From assembly GCF_014642875.1 (NCBI RefSeq), contig NZ_BMJC01000009.1, forward strand, positions 62,001-126,000: 64,000 nt of DNA, in the 5' to 3' direction. Positions within the stretch are counted from its first letter, which is position 1; every line of letters begins with the position of its first letter. Of the stretch, positions 52,606 to 60,840 are shown in pieces. Source of the DNA: Puia dinghuensis. Its GTDB lineage: Bacteria; Bacteroidota; Bacteroidia; Chitinophagales; Chitinophagaceae. Both the position numbers and the translations under genes were made by a program. The notes beneath the pieces were generated by a model. The model was not told the origin of the DNA and did not search any database. It was given only the letters and a program-made list of their open reading frames with translations.

Positions 52606-54138
52606 ATGTACGTCAAACAAGAATTTTCCCTTCTCTTTTTCCTCCGCACGGTAAGGACCGACAAGAAAACCGGCAAAGCTCCACTGTACTATCAGCTGAA
52701 AATAGATGGGGCGTCCCTAAACCGCGCCGTTAAAGGCATCGCCCTACGCCCCGGCGACTGGGACAATGTAGCCAAACTGGTCACGGCAAAAGAACCCAAG
52801 CACCAGGCCTTCAACAAAAAAATTAGTAACCTTCGGACCGATCTTGAACGACATTTTGACCTCATTCAAGCCAAATCGGAGATCGCCACACCACAAATGG
52901 TCTTAAAAGCCTACGAAACGCCCCTAATGAAAGACAAACGAAAGCTGGAAAAACAAAAAAATTTTGCCTTAAGCCAGCAGGTAGACGACTTTATCACGCG
53001 TTTTCTCCAATTCAGCAATAAATGGGAAACGGCCCACAAAAACGGCCGCACGCCCTATCCAGCGCAAAAGGCCCTGTTAGAGGAAAAGCAGCGGCAGTTG
53101 AAAGAGGAGTCCGAAATTCTCATTAAAAATGCCAATCTCATTTTTGACGACAAGGAATGGGAAAAAACCGTTATGCTCGGGATTGATGAACTGTTGATCC
53201 AGTTCCTGCAGATTGTTCTAGGCGGAGAACGCGCCGCCAGTACCCTTGAAAAGATGTGGGGACGAAAAAACCGTTATGTTGAATTTTTACGCTACCGATA
53301 CAACGTTGACGACATACCCATGCACCAGGTCGAGTTTAAGCTTGCTCAACAACTACTCACCTACAATATTTCCCAGTTCAAGATGAAGGAGAACTCGGCC
53401 ATGAAATATGTACAACTCCTCAAGGAGGTCTTTAGCCGCTCTGTGTCGATCGGCTGGCAGCAGTCCAATGTGCTGGCTGCCTTTACCTGCCATTACAACG
53501 ACACCGACGCCGAATGGCTGTCCATGGATGACATGATCCGGCTGAAGGGCCATGTGTTTAGTCGGGACGAACTTAACCGCATCCGCGATCTTTACGTTTT
53601 TGCCAGCTTCACCGGCTATTCTTACGTCGAGCTTAGCAATGCAACGCAGGAGGATTATAGAACAGGCGTCGACGGCAAGGTCTGGATCTCCAAGGACCGC
53701 CAAAAAACCGGCTCCGATGAAACTTTGCCACTCCTACCTGTAGCACTGGAAATTCTCGAAAAATATAAAGACGACCCGAAATGCAGACGAAAAAAGACCC
53801 TGCTTCCTATCCCCACCAATGCTGCATACAATCGCTGCCTCAAGGAAATTGGTGATGAAATGGGCTTTAAGATCAAACTCACCACCCATACTGCTCGTTA
53901 TTTCTTTGCCAACGCAGTGGCCGACGATAACGGCTTGGAATTACGGATCACCGCTCAGCTCATGGGCCACAAATCGCTCCGAACCACCCAACACTATGTC
54001 AAGAAGAACAAACGCTTATTGGCTGCCAATATGCAAAACGTAGAAGATAAGCTATACGGTAAAGATGGAGCCCTCGAAGTAAAGGTCCCCCAAAACTCCT
54101 CTGAAGCAAAGGTCATCACGCTGCGGATTGTCCGATAA
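52606..54138 (+). CDS. Tyrosine-type site-specific integrase
   Basis: The 510-residue tyrosine recombinase has an N-terminal arm-binding domain (LFFLRTVRTDKKTGKAPLYYQLKIDG), a long middle (about 110-250) and the catalytic domain. Catalytic residues are His428 and Arg431 in HTARYFF, His455 in MGHKSLRTTQHY, nucleophile Tyr464, and a beta-hairpin lysine in DRQKTGSDETLPL. The first catalytic arginine block reads FTGYSYVEL without Arg, a change also common in Bacteroidota ICE integrases as I recall. It is about 100 residues longer than most of them, mainly between the core-binding and arm-binding parts. It probably integrates at the adjacent tRNA-Val. Confidence 0.92.
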   Translation: MYVKQEFSLLFFLRTVRTDKKTGKAPLYYQLKIDGASLNRAVKGIALRPGDWDNVAKLVTAKEPKHQAFNKKISNLRTDLERHFDLIQAKSEIATPQMVLKAYETPLMKDKRKLEKQKNFALSQQVDDFITRFLQFSNKWETAHKNGRTPYPAQKALLEEKQRQLKEESEILIKNANLIFDDKEWEKTVMLGIDELLIQFLQIVLGGERAASTLEKMWGRKNRYVEFLRYRYNVDDIPMHQVEFKLAQQLLTYNISQFKMKENSAMKYVQLLKEVFSRSVSIGWQQSNVLAAFTCHYNDTDAEWLSMDDMIRLKGHVFSRDELNRIRDLYVFASFTGYSYVELSNATQEDYRTGVDGKVWISKDRQKTGSDETLPLLPVALEILEKYKDDPKCRRKKTLLPIPTNAAYNRCLKEIGDEMGFKIKLTTHTARYFFANAVADDNGLELRITAQLMGHKSLRTTQHYVKKNKRLLAANMQNVEDKLYGKDGALEVKVPQNSSEAKVITLRIVR

Positions 54139-54307
54139 TTTTTCCGGTTTAGATAGTTCCATTCCCAAAAGGGCCTCTTCCCTCAAAGAGGTCCTTTTCA
54201 TTTATTGACCTCCTTTCACTTACTCCACCCCAGATAGGGGAAGATTCATTCATATTAGTTAAACCTTTGACTATTGGTTCTTAAAATTTTTTGTTGAATT
54301 TTAGACC

Positions 54308-54329
54308 GAGTGTCAATCTCACTCTGATA
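54308..54329. repeat. Element repeat 1: GAGTG-N7-CACTCTGATA upstream of first HTH gene
   Basis: A perfect GAGTG/CACTC dyad with a 7-bp spacer is followed by TGATA. It lies 42 bp before the HTH gene at 54372. The preceding 30 bp (TTCTTAAAATTTTTTGTTGA and on) resemble those before repeat 3, and the following 20 bp resemble those after repeat 2, so similarity is larger than the dyad alone. Confidence 0.7.
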
Positions 54330-54371
54330 TGCCACCCGTCCGGCTCTGCAACTTGCAGGAAATGATCTTTT

Positions 54372-54740
54372 ATGCAACCAATCAAGAAGGAGCGGACGAT
54401 TGTTGACAGGGAAGACCTACCCGTCACCCTGGGCGACATGCATACCTTACTCCGAGCCTTCAAGCGAGAGCTGCTAATCGAGATTAAGACCCTGGTACTA
54501 GATCAACCTAGACCAACTCCAATGAAATGGCTCAAGAATAAAGATGTTATGGTCCTTCTCGGCATCAAACGAGCATCTCTACAGGCACTCCGGGATAAAG
54601 GTATCTTGCCATTTAGCCGAATCGGACGGCAGTTTTACTATGATCCTCAAGATATTGAAACGGAGATGGAGCGGAGAAAAACGATAGGTCGACACCAACC
54701 TGTTTTAAAACCGCTGAAACGATCAAACCGGCCACATTGA
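54372..54740 (+). CDS. Helix-turn-helix DNA-binding protein (excisionase/HTH_17-like)
   Basis: The 122-residue protein has a helical N-terminus (MHTLLRAFKRELLIEIKTL) and a MerR-like HTH at about 55-105: MKWLKNKDVMVLLGIKRASLQALRDKGILPFSRIGRQFYYDPQDIE. Such small HTH proteins in Bacteroidota elements act as excisionases or regulators. A dyad repeat (54308-54329) precedes it, and its stop overlaps the next ATG (TGATG), so the pair is coupled. A related pair occurs again at 56435-57367. Confidence 0.8.
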   Translation: MQPIKKERTIVDREDLPVTLGDMHTLLRAFKRELLIEIKTLVLDQPRPTPMKWLKNKDVMVLLGIKRASLQALRDKGILPFSRIGRQFYYDPQDIETEMERRKTIGRHQPVLKPLKRSNRPH

Positions 54741-54976
54741 TGCCCACCGGCACGAACACCAGACCATCCTTAATCCCCCGCCTACGGGAGGTCAAGATCT
54801 ATTTTAATGAGAAGTGCCTTCCTGCTTCCGTCGCCAGCTCCTTTTTTGAGCATTATGCAAAAACCGGCTGGCTCAACAAGGCCGGCAAGCCCATCAACTG
54901 GAAACAAGTCGCTTTTCGCTGGAAGATGCGTGTATACCACAAACGGCCCTGGCTGTATGATCGCAAGGTACGCTGA
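54740..54976 (+). CDS. Stand-alone replication-protein C-terminal-type domain
   Basis: The 78-residue protein contains VKIYFNEKCLPASVASSFFEHYAKTGW, then KAGKPINWKQVAFRW. The pattern PxxxEVKxYFxEKxxxxxxAxxFxxHYxxxGWxxKxGKPIxxWKxAxRxW is familiar from the C-termini of phage and plasmid replication initiators. Here it stands alone. Its start codon overlaps the stop of the HTH gene. A second copy is at 57116-57367. A DNA-replication accessory role is inference. Confidence 0.65.
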   Translation: MPTGTNTRPSLIPRLREVKIYFNEKCLPASVASSFFEHYAKTGWLNKAGKPINWKQVAFRWKMRVYHKRPWLYDRKVR

Positions 54977-55050
54977 GCCAGCAAATAGGCCGGTTAAGAA
55001 TGCTTTGTAACCTTGTTTGCAAAGCGGAGTCACCTTTATGGGGCATTGAC

Positions 55051-55392
55051 TTAGTTCTCGTTAGAAATCATCTGGTCCGGATTGTTTCGATTTTCCCACC
55101 AGATACCCCCTGGTTCGAATTGGTCCCCCGCGCCTCGGATCAGGAACCGCCAATATTGGTCTCCCATGCAATCAGCTAAGGCAGCCATTTTCAATAGATA
55201 ATCGCTACGCTCTTCGGCTTCCTTCAAAGCTTCCAAGTCTCTTGCAATTCGCGGCCAGCAATCCGACACCATTTTACAAAGATAAATTTCTTGCTCAGAC
55301 GTGATCTGATTGTTTTGCCGCAGTTTGAGCAGAGTTTTTATTCTTTCTAAAATTTTTTGAATTTGGTTTAATAAAGAAGGTATGAGGGTCAC
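55051..55392 (-). CDS. Small helical protein of unknown function
   Basis: The 113-residue protein is predominantly helical: LLNQIQKILERIKTLLKLRQNNQ, then EIYLCKMVSDCWPRIARDLEALKEAEER, then a Trp/Gly-rich end (QYWRFLIRGAGDQFEPGGIWWENR). It is the only minus-strand gene of the element seen here. I do not recognise it. The ordered amphipathic pattern supports coding, but no further evidence is available. Confidence 0.45.
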   Translation of the reverse strand: MTLIPSLLNQIQKILERIKTLLKLRQNNQITSEQEIYLCKMVSDCWPRIARDLEALKEAEERSDYLLKMAALADCMGDQYWRFLIRGAGDQFEPGGIWWENRNNPDQMISNEN

Positions 55393-55998
55393 AACGGGCC
55401 TCTACTATTATAGCAGAGGAAACAGGCTTTTTTAGGAAAAATTTTCAAGGAATTTTTCGGTCAAATCCAAAAAAGGCCTTTAGGGAGCGGAAAACCAGCA
55501 CCAAATGAACTTTTACGGCTATTCCCAGGCGCAGCATCCCTATTCGAATAGTTACGGCACCTCATTATATAGTCTGCACAGACGCAAAACATAAGAGTGG
55601 ACCTCCAATCAGTTTGACTTCCGGGGCAACCTCCCTACTCTGTAGAGCTCTATTGTCATTTTTCGACAATGGGGCTTCGGGAAACTATAACTGCTACGCA
55701 ACTTCCCTTAATTAACCCCCATCATGGCCTCCTATCGAGCTTCCCAGACCCCCGGCCAAATTGCATTACTGCAATAAAAAAGGATCAGAGTGTCGAAACC
55801 ACTCTGATATTCCCCCTGTCCATGATTGCATATTTGTGTTGCTAACTGCCAAGAAATGGCGGCTCCTGCCAGCATCTAGTTATTGCCTGTTTTACCAACA
55901 ATACCCACCCTTCATCAATCCCGCCCCCTTCACCCCGGCATCATCCCCTAGCTGCACTTCCACAATAAATAGCATCCTCCCTCAAAAAAATCTCTCTT
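55393..55998. other. Long A/T-rich intergenic region containing element repeat 2
   Basis: These 606 bp hold no convincing gene. A frame at 55761-56096 exists but is Ser/Pro/Cys-rich and unlike a protein. The one clear signal is the dyad repeat at 55788-55809. A short CATTTTTCGACAATG palindrome-like stretch lies near 55654. The region could contain promoters or a replication or transfer site. Confidence 0.5.
55788..55809. repeat. Element repeat 2: GAGTG-N7-CACTCTGATA
   Basis: The dyad here extends to CAGAGTG/CACTCTG (7 bp). The sequence after it (ATTCCCCCTGTCCATGATTGCA) aligns with that after repeat 1 (ATGCCACCCGTCCGGCTCTGCA). It is followed, after about 190 bp, by the small membrane protein gene at 55999. 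Confidence 0.7.
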
Positions 55999-56232
55999 AT
56001 GTACCACACCTTATTCATAAAAATAGCCGGTCCACTGTTTCTGATTGCGGGATCTATAATCCGGTTCAAAATATCGGAAAAACGGTTCAATCGTAGGTCA
56101 ATTACTGGTATGGAAATATTCCCTACTTATAATAAAGCGGTCACGACCCGGGCGAAGGAAGGTTGTGCCGGGATCTTCGCCAAAATCTTGATCCTGATCG
56201 GCATCGTATTCATTCTTGCCCAATGGATATAG
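55999..56232 (+). CDS. Small two-helix membrane protein
   Basis: The 77-residue protein has two hydrophobic segments (IAGPLFLIAGSIIRF and ILILIGIVFILAQWI). A basic middle separates them, RFNRRSITGMEIFPTYNKAVTTRAKE. Small proteins with RFNRR-x-x-x-G-x-E-x-F-x-x-Y occur in Bacteroidota genomes, but the function is unknown to me. A bitopic or hairpin topology in the inner membrane is likely. It ends 203 bp before the second HTH gene. Confidence 0.55.
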   Translation: MYHTLFIKIAGPLFLIAGSIIRFKISEKRFNRRSITGMEIFPTYNKAVTTRAKEGCAGIFAKILILIGIVFILAQWI

Positions 56233-56365
56233 GCCATCCTTCCGACCGTTTGTCTTGAATTTCCAGTTGGAAGGGAAAACGTTGCACAAGCGCACAAACG
56301 CGCCTTTTCGACAAATTCCCGTTTATTCTGAGATTCTTCAAAATATTTTCTTGAAAAACGGACCC

Positions 56366-56387
56366 GAGTCCCAATCTCACTCTGATA
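56366..56387. repeat. Element repeat 3: GAGTC-N7-CACTCTGATA upstream of second HTH gene
   Basis: The left arm is changed (GAGTC), but the right half CAATCTCACTCTGATA is identical to repeat 1. The 30 bp before it (TTCTTCAAAATATTTTCTTGA and on) also match the bases before repeat 1. It lies 48 bp before the HTH gene at 56435. Confidence 0.65.
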
Positions 56388-56434
56388 GACCGCTATTTTT
56401 TGAGCCGATCTTTGAAAAGCGAAAAATAATACCA

Positions 56435-56785
56435 ATGGCCCGAATTATTCAACTATATCCCAAAAAACAAAAACCTCCCCAACCTGGCCAATCCATCCAG
56501 TCCCAAAGGAATTTGCCCGAGGACCTGGAAAAGCTCCGGAAAAGCATTGTCGGAGATCTTTTGACATCATTGGGTGCCCTGCTACGGAAAATTATCGGAT
56601 TCTCATATATACAGTGGATGACGGAAGAGCAGGTTCAACGACAATTGAACCTATCCGCGAAAGACCTGCGAAAATTGAGCGAGTCAGGGCGAATACCGTG
56701 CGAGGAACTTTTAGGAGAATACTATTATAACGCCAAAGATGTGTCGCGGATGCAAAGAAAGCAACGAAAAACCAAACCAAGGTAA
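56435..56785 (+). CDS. Second helix-turn-helix protein of the element
   Basis: The 116-residue protein starts MARIIQLYPKKQKPPQ, has a linker helix (DLEKLRKSIVGDLLTSLGALLRKI) and an HTH-like part, MTEEQVQRQLNLSAKDLRKLSESGRIPCEELLGEYYYNAKDVSRM. It matches the domain order of the gene at 54372 (helix, HTH, YYY/YYD tail), so they are probably paralogues. The ATG at 56435 is preferred because the longer upstream frame includes the repeat-3 region. The 330 bp after it hold no visible gene. Confidence 0.7.
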   Translation: MARIIQLYPKKQKPPQPGQSIQSQRNLPEDLEKLRKSIVGDLLTSLGALLRKIIGFSYIQWMTEEQVQRQLNLSAKDLRKLSESGRIPCEELLGEYYYNAKDVSRMQRKQRKTKPR

Positions 56786-57115
56786 AACACCCAAAGTTTC
56801 CATTCCCAGTCTCTTCAATTAAAAGCCATTCCTAAAAGATAAATAATGGCAACAATAGGCCGGCCCTTTAAAACCAATGGATCGAACGCCAGACGCCTGG
56901 CGACACACCTTAGGAATATTAGCTCTCCTCCTCGTTTTGGCAGGCGGCTCTGGGCTTGAACATTATAATCCAGAGGGTGAAAAATAATCGCCGAATTCCG
57001 CAAACTTGGGCGAGACTCCAACTTTGGAAAATGCCTTCATTTCCCTGAATAGGTCGCATTAATCCAATATTTGAAAAGTGCCCAAGAACACAGCGAACTA
57101 TAATAAACTACTCAT
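56786..57115. other. Intergenic region without recognised features
   Basis: These 330 bp between the second HTH gene and its short-domain partner show no credible gene on either strand, no clear repeat and no strong hairpin. The matching HTH/short-domain pair at 54372-54976 is directly overlapping, so here the pair has been separated. Confidence 0.5.
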
Positions 57116-57367
57116 ATGCGAATCAACTTCCATCAACCCGCATTGTTCGTTCATCATGTCCCACCCAGTATAGAAGATGTTAAGGGATATTTTACTGAAA
57201 AAGGCGCCCCTCATCGGGAGGCAGAGGACTTTTATCACGTATATGAAAAGCGACACTGGACCAGCAGAAAGGGCAATTTTATTATTAATTGGAAGACCGT
57301 CGCCTTTCGTTGGATCTCTTCCATTCTGCAACCACCTCACCAGTCTTTGCATCAGCCCAAAAGTTAA
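57116..57367 (+). CDS. Second stand-alone replication-protein C-terminal-type domain
   Basis: The 83-residue protein has HVPPSIEDVKGYFTEKGAPHREAEDFYHVYEKRHWTSRKGNFIINWKTVAFRWISSIL, the same pattern as the protein at 54740 and closer to the usual consensus (PPSIEDVKGYFTEKG). It is again downstream of an HTH gene. Conservation of the WKTVAFRW end in both supports them as real, related genes. Confidence 0.65.
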   Translation: MRINFHQPALFVHHVPPSIEDVKGYFTEKGAPHREAEDFYHVYEKRHWTSRKGNFIINWKTVAFRWISSILQPPHQSLHQPKS

Positions 57368-57464
57368 TTTTTATCCTAATTCAGAACTGTCAAGTCAAAT
57401 AATCCTCCATATGCACCTCATTTGCAATCTATCCGATATATGGTCCTTGTATAACGGAACCAAA

Positions 57465-57644
57465 ATGACCAGCAAACCGCTTACTCCTCATCAAGTGGAA
57501 GTCATCAAAGAAATATTCGGGGATGATATTAAAGAGAACGCCTTATACAACACCTTATACGTGGTACCGATTGCGCCCAATAAGGTAGAACAACTTATGA
57601 CCAAATCACCCAAGCCCGTTGCTCCTGTAAAAAAGTCGACCTAA
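57465..57644 (+). CDS. Small protein of unknown function
   Basis: The 59-residue protein starts MTSKPLTPHQVEVIKEIFGDD and ends with a Pro/Lys-rich tail (SPKPVAPVKKST). An in-frame ATG at 57411 would add 18 residues. I do not recognise it. Its position between clear genes and its helix-like first half make it plausible. Confidence 0.4.
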   Translation: MTSKPLTPHQVEVIKEIFGDDIKENALYNTLYVVPIAPNKVEQLMTKSPKPVAPVKKST

Positions 57645-57707
57645 CGAAAATTCTAGTCAAATCCCAATGGCCTGCTACCACCCTTTACGTTTAACCAATA
57701 TCATGTC

Positions 57708-58511
57708 ATGGTCATGAATTATTTCCCCGAGAGCAGATTACACGAAATTCGGACCGAGCTCCAAAACATCCAGTTCCCCGATTTCGAACGGATACTATCG
57801 CGGATGGACGAGCTGGATGACCCTGGAGATTCCTGCGTCAAGGCCTGCCTTTTCGCGGAACTGCCCGTTTCTGAAAACTCCATAGCCGACATTTTCTTTG
57901 TTATCCGCGAACGACCGGACAACACCTGGTATATCCACGGCATGCTGGCCTGGGTTCAAATCCCGACCATTCGATCTGAAAACGGATTCATGGACGTACA
58001 TAGCACTTACCTTTTACCCCAGGGCCCTTTGCCCACGGCTGATCAAATCGCACGAGACCTCCAATCACTTGTATCGCTTGAGGAGAGTGTTGATTTTTTT
58101 TACATAAAAAACGATTTAGAAAATCAACTGGCTCGTATCGGTTTTTATAATTCCGTTGAACTACTTCGATCCGCCCGGCATTCCGAAGGTTTCACCTACC
58201 TGGAGTCCTCCCAACCGATCGCCGACGGGGGACCATATGGGGATGAATCAGTCCATTTTGAATTTATAATCGTGGTTGATAAGTCTGCAGGAACAGCCCG
58301 CTTGTCTATTATAAAGGCCTTTTTAGAATCACATTCACCAAATGCTGCCGCTATCAAAGAACAGACTGAGGCGGCATTCTATCCTTTGAATAACCAATTT
58401 CATCACAAAGACGCCATGATCCAGGAGGTCCGTGCACGAATGACACCAGACATCAGCCTCGACAAGGCGCTTGTTATGTATCTTTTCAAGACCAATCGCA
58501 TCATGCGATAA
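57708..58511 (+). CDS. Paralogue A of a tandem unknown family (two domain copies)
   Basis: The 267-residue protein has two copies of a repeated unit of about 110-120 residues, at about 10-122 and 135-245. Each unit opens with a helix, L-x-x-x-L-x-x-(L/I)-x-F (LENQLARIGF in unit 2). It continues with hydrophobic beta-type strands (ADIFFVIRERPDNTWYIHGM, VHFEFIIVV) and closes with a (L/F)-(P/H)-x-x-x-x-I helix (GPLPTADQIARDL, NQFHHKDAMIQEV). No catalytic motif, signal peptide or membrane segment is seen. It is the first and most diverged of four paralogues between 57.7 and 61.7 kb. The function is unknown; an acidic, cytosolic, binding-type protein is likely. Confidence 0.75.
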   Translation: MVMNYFPESRLHEIRTELQNIQFPDFERILSRMDELDDPGDSCVKACLFAELPVSENSIADIFFVIRERPDNTWYIHGMLAWVQIPTIRSENGFMDVHSTYLLPQGPLPTADQIARDLQSLVSLEESVDFFYIKNDLENQLARIGFYNSVELLRSARHSEGFTYLESSQPIADGGPYGDESVHFEFIIVVDKSAGTARLSIIKAFLESHSPNAAAIKEQTEAAFYPLNNQFHHKDAMIQEVRARMTPDISLDKALVMYLFKTNRIMR

Positions 58512-58689
58512 AGGAATCAATAAAGATCCAGGCTCCGTAAACCAATAAATCGCCATCAGAACCTTTCCTAGCCGTCCCGGGACGCCCAGTACTCGAACAG
58601 GCATTGAACATGGTGCAAAAATGGCAATTCATTGAAAAGTATAGATTTTCAAGCATTGCTATCATGGGATCGGATCAAATTATTTTATT

Positions 58690-59538
58690 ATGGACAATTT
58701 TCCGCCAGAATATAGACTTTCAGTCGAAGAATCGCTGAGGGAACTTGGCTTTTCCAACGCATCAGAAATATTTGAAACAGCAAAATTCGAAAAAGATCCC
58801 GTTTACGACAATCATTCTCAAATATCGCTATTCGATCCCTCTTCGAATCCCAATGACATTTCTTTCCATTTTATTGCCCGGCCTCGAATCGATGATGAAG
58901 GATATAGTATTCAACAGGTAACTGCCTCCAAGGAATTTCGTCCGCATATTCATTCCATGAACACGAAAACGATTGAACAGTCCTACGCCATTTTTTCCGG
59001 CATTCCCCCCAAAGAATATATTACCCATGAAATGCTCCTCCAAATGCGGCACGAACGTAACAGGCAAGAGCTCTCCGAAAACAAGGATTTACGAAAACAA
59101 TTGACAAAAATGGGTTTTGACTATGATAAGCTTCTTGCCGGAACTTATGAAATCAATACCGATGCTCCTGCATTCAAAGGCGTAACGATTGTACATGAAG
59201 AACTGCCAATTTTAGGAGATAGACCTCAGAACCCTAAAAATATATCATTTGTCCTGCACTTCAGAAAACTTCCAAAGCAGCTTCATCACCTGGATGCCAT
59301 TTATACAACGGTAAATAGAGGTCGGTCGGCCGAAGGTATGTCCAATCCCCATATTGAGTACCACCATTCAAACGGTAAGTTTCCGACAAAATGGGAGATG
59401 ATTGAAAACCTTTCCAAAATAATGCCACAACAGTACTCCACGCTTTCGAATGCCCAGCAACTACTTCATCTGGTCAACGTAACTGCCCAAGAAAAGCCCA
59501 TGAATGTGATGCGACGTTTTCAACTAAAAAGACGATAA
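58690..59538 (+). CDS. Paralogue B of the tandem unknown family (two domain copies)
   Basis: The 282-residue protein has unit 1 at about 8-125 (VEESLRELGFSNASEIFETA ... SGIPPKEYITHEM) and unit 2 at 131-250 (LRKQLTKMGFDYDKLL ... GKFPTKWEMIENL). Each has two central strands, ISFHFIARPRID and ISFVLHFRKLPKQ, in the same place as in paralogue A. A 30-residue basic tail ends the protein (MNVMRRFQLKRR). It is flanked by 178- and 94-bp gaps with no repeat seen. It is clearly homologous to its neighbours but has no known family. Confidence 0.75.
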   Translation: MDNFPPEYRLSVEESLRELGFSNASEIFETAKFEKDPVYDNHSQISLFDPSSNPNDISFHFIARPRIDDEGYSIQQVTASKEFRPHIHSMNTKTIEQSYAIFSGIPPKEYITHEMLLQMRHERNRQELSENKDLRKQLTKMGFDYDKLLAGTYEINTDAPAFKGVTIVHEELPILGDRPQNPKNISFVLHFRKLPKQLHHLDAIYTTVNRGRSAEGMSNPHIEYHHSNGKFPTKWEMIENLSKIMPQQYSTLSNAQQLLHLVNVTAQEKPMNVMRRFQLKRR

Positions 59539-59632
59539 CAGACTCGTTCGTCTGTTGAAAAGGCTGTTATAAAAGACCAGTCTTCCGGTCGTGGATTACG
59601 TCCCCGATAAGCTATACCAAAAGTCATAAAAT

Positions 59633-60097
59633 TTGAAAAACGAGCATATAAACCATCTCAATACGGAAATCATCTCTTTTGAAAACCGTCAATCTCTCCA
59701 GCAACAGCTTGAAATGCTGGGATTGGGAAATTCCAGCGATATTTTCAAAACAGCTACACATCCCTTTAATTTACTTAATTCCGGAGATCCGCCAGTCAGG
59801 GGGATGCTAATGTTTGACACCTCATCAGATGTAGATCGTATGTACACATTCGTTGTGGCACAATCTGAAATGAATGCATGGTATATACAATCCATCGAAG
59901 CAGCCGGTTTTATTCGATCTGTACAGCATCCGGAGGGAATATTAGGCGATGCAATATCTTATAACGTGCAAAAACAGGCCCTTCCACATAAGGATCAAAT
60001 CATAAAGGATATTGACGAAGCGACGAAAATACAAGGAATAAGAAATCGTTTTAAAACAGTTAAATGCGTTGAAAAAAGGAAACACCGTAAACTATAG
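59633..60097 (+). CDS. Paralogue C of the tandem unknown family (single domain copy)
   Basis: The 154-residue protein (TTG start at 59633; no ATG is available in a good place) has one unit at about 18-135. It opens LQQQLEMLGLGNSSDIFKTATH, has strands MYTFVVAQSE and WYIQSIEAAGF, and closes with QALPHKDQIIKDIDEATK. Being half the size of its relatives, it shows that the unit is an independently folding module. A basic tail (VKCVEKRKHRKL) follows. The function is unknown. Confidence 0.72.
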   Translation: MKNEHINHLNTEIISFENRQSLQQQLEMLGLGNSSDIFKTATHPFNLLNSGDPPVRGMLMFDTSSDVDRMYTFVVAQSEMNAWYIQSIEAAGFIRSVQHPEGILGDAISYNVQKQALPHKDQIIKDIDEATKIQGIRNRFKTVKCVEKRKHRKL

Positions 60098-60295
60098 TCG
60101 AATAACTAGATTCTTTATTCGCTGGTTAGGTCTTATGAATTCAATAATCCGCAGCTAGACAAATCATGAGCAATTTAATAAAGTCACCAACTCGAGGCCC
60201 CGCTCATGAGTCCTTCACCATTGCCCATATTAGGAGTGATTCCACCTGCTGGCCTCGTATAAAATGAATCAAAGCACTCTTAAAATTAACTATCT

Positions 60296-60655
60296 ATGCA
60301 AATTGAATTAAAAAACCTTCACGCAGACATTCAGAAAGACAACGTTTTTTTTGATGCAGACTTGTGGATCAACGGAAAGGTAGCTGGATATGTGACCTAT
60401 ATGAGCGGCGCTTCTATGGCCATTAAGGCCGCAAATAGCCAGGGTGAGGGCTTAATTCAAGCGGCAAAAGATTATTGCTTAACGCTGCCGGCACTGGAAA
60501 TATCGAGTGACCGGGGAAAAAAATCAAAGATCAAGATGGATTTAGAAGTGTTTATAAAGAGCATGGTTGCTGATTCTCAACAAAAACCTGCAAAAACCGT
60601 AAACCGCAGTGACTCCCTTCAGCAAAAGAAAACGAAAAAAGGTCCCAAACCCTGA
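60296..60655 (+). CDS. Small mobile-element-associated protein
   Basis: The 119-residue protein begins MQIELKNLHADIQKDNVFFDADLWINGKVAGYVTYMSGASMAI. It recalls a family of small Bacteroidota plasmid and ICE proteins that begin with KIELKNVK-like strands and a F-x-A-x-(L/V)-(W/Y)-I-(N/D)-G-K-x-A-G motif. This is recognition from memory. It ends with a Lys-rich tail (QQKKTKKGPKP). The function is unknown. It sits between paralogues C and D. Confidence 0.65.
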   Translation: MQIELKNLHADIQKDNVFFDADLWINGKVAGYVTYMSGASMAIKAANSQGEGLIQAAKDYCLTLPALEISSDRGKKSKIKMDLEVFIKSMVADSQQKPAKTVNRSDSLQQKKTKKGPKP

Positions 60656-60840
60656 CAATACCCTTCACATTTCGTGATAATGGTTCTCAAGATCCGACCT
60701 GGTGACTTCCCATCTAAACGCATATTTGGTCTGTTCTAGTTTTCGGGTAGCAATCTTTAAGCCCCCCAAGGGGTTGACAGGAACAGGCCATCGCCCACAA
60801 GCCTGCAGCAAGCTCTATTCTCGCAAATAATATGTAAAAT

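Noticed and set aside
55761-56096. 111-codon frame after element repeat 2
   Set aside because: It is Pro/Ser/Cys-rich, overlaps the start of the better-supported membrane protein, and has no motif.
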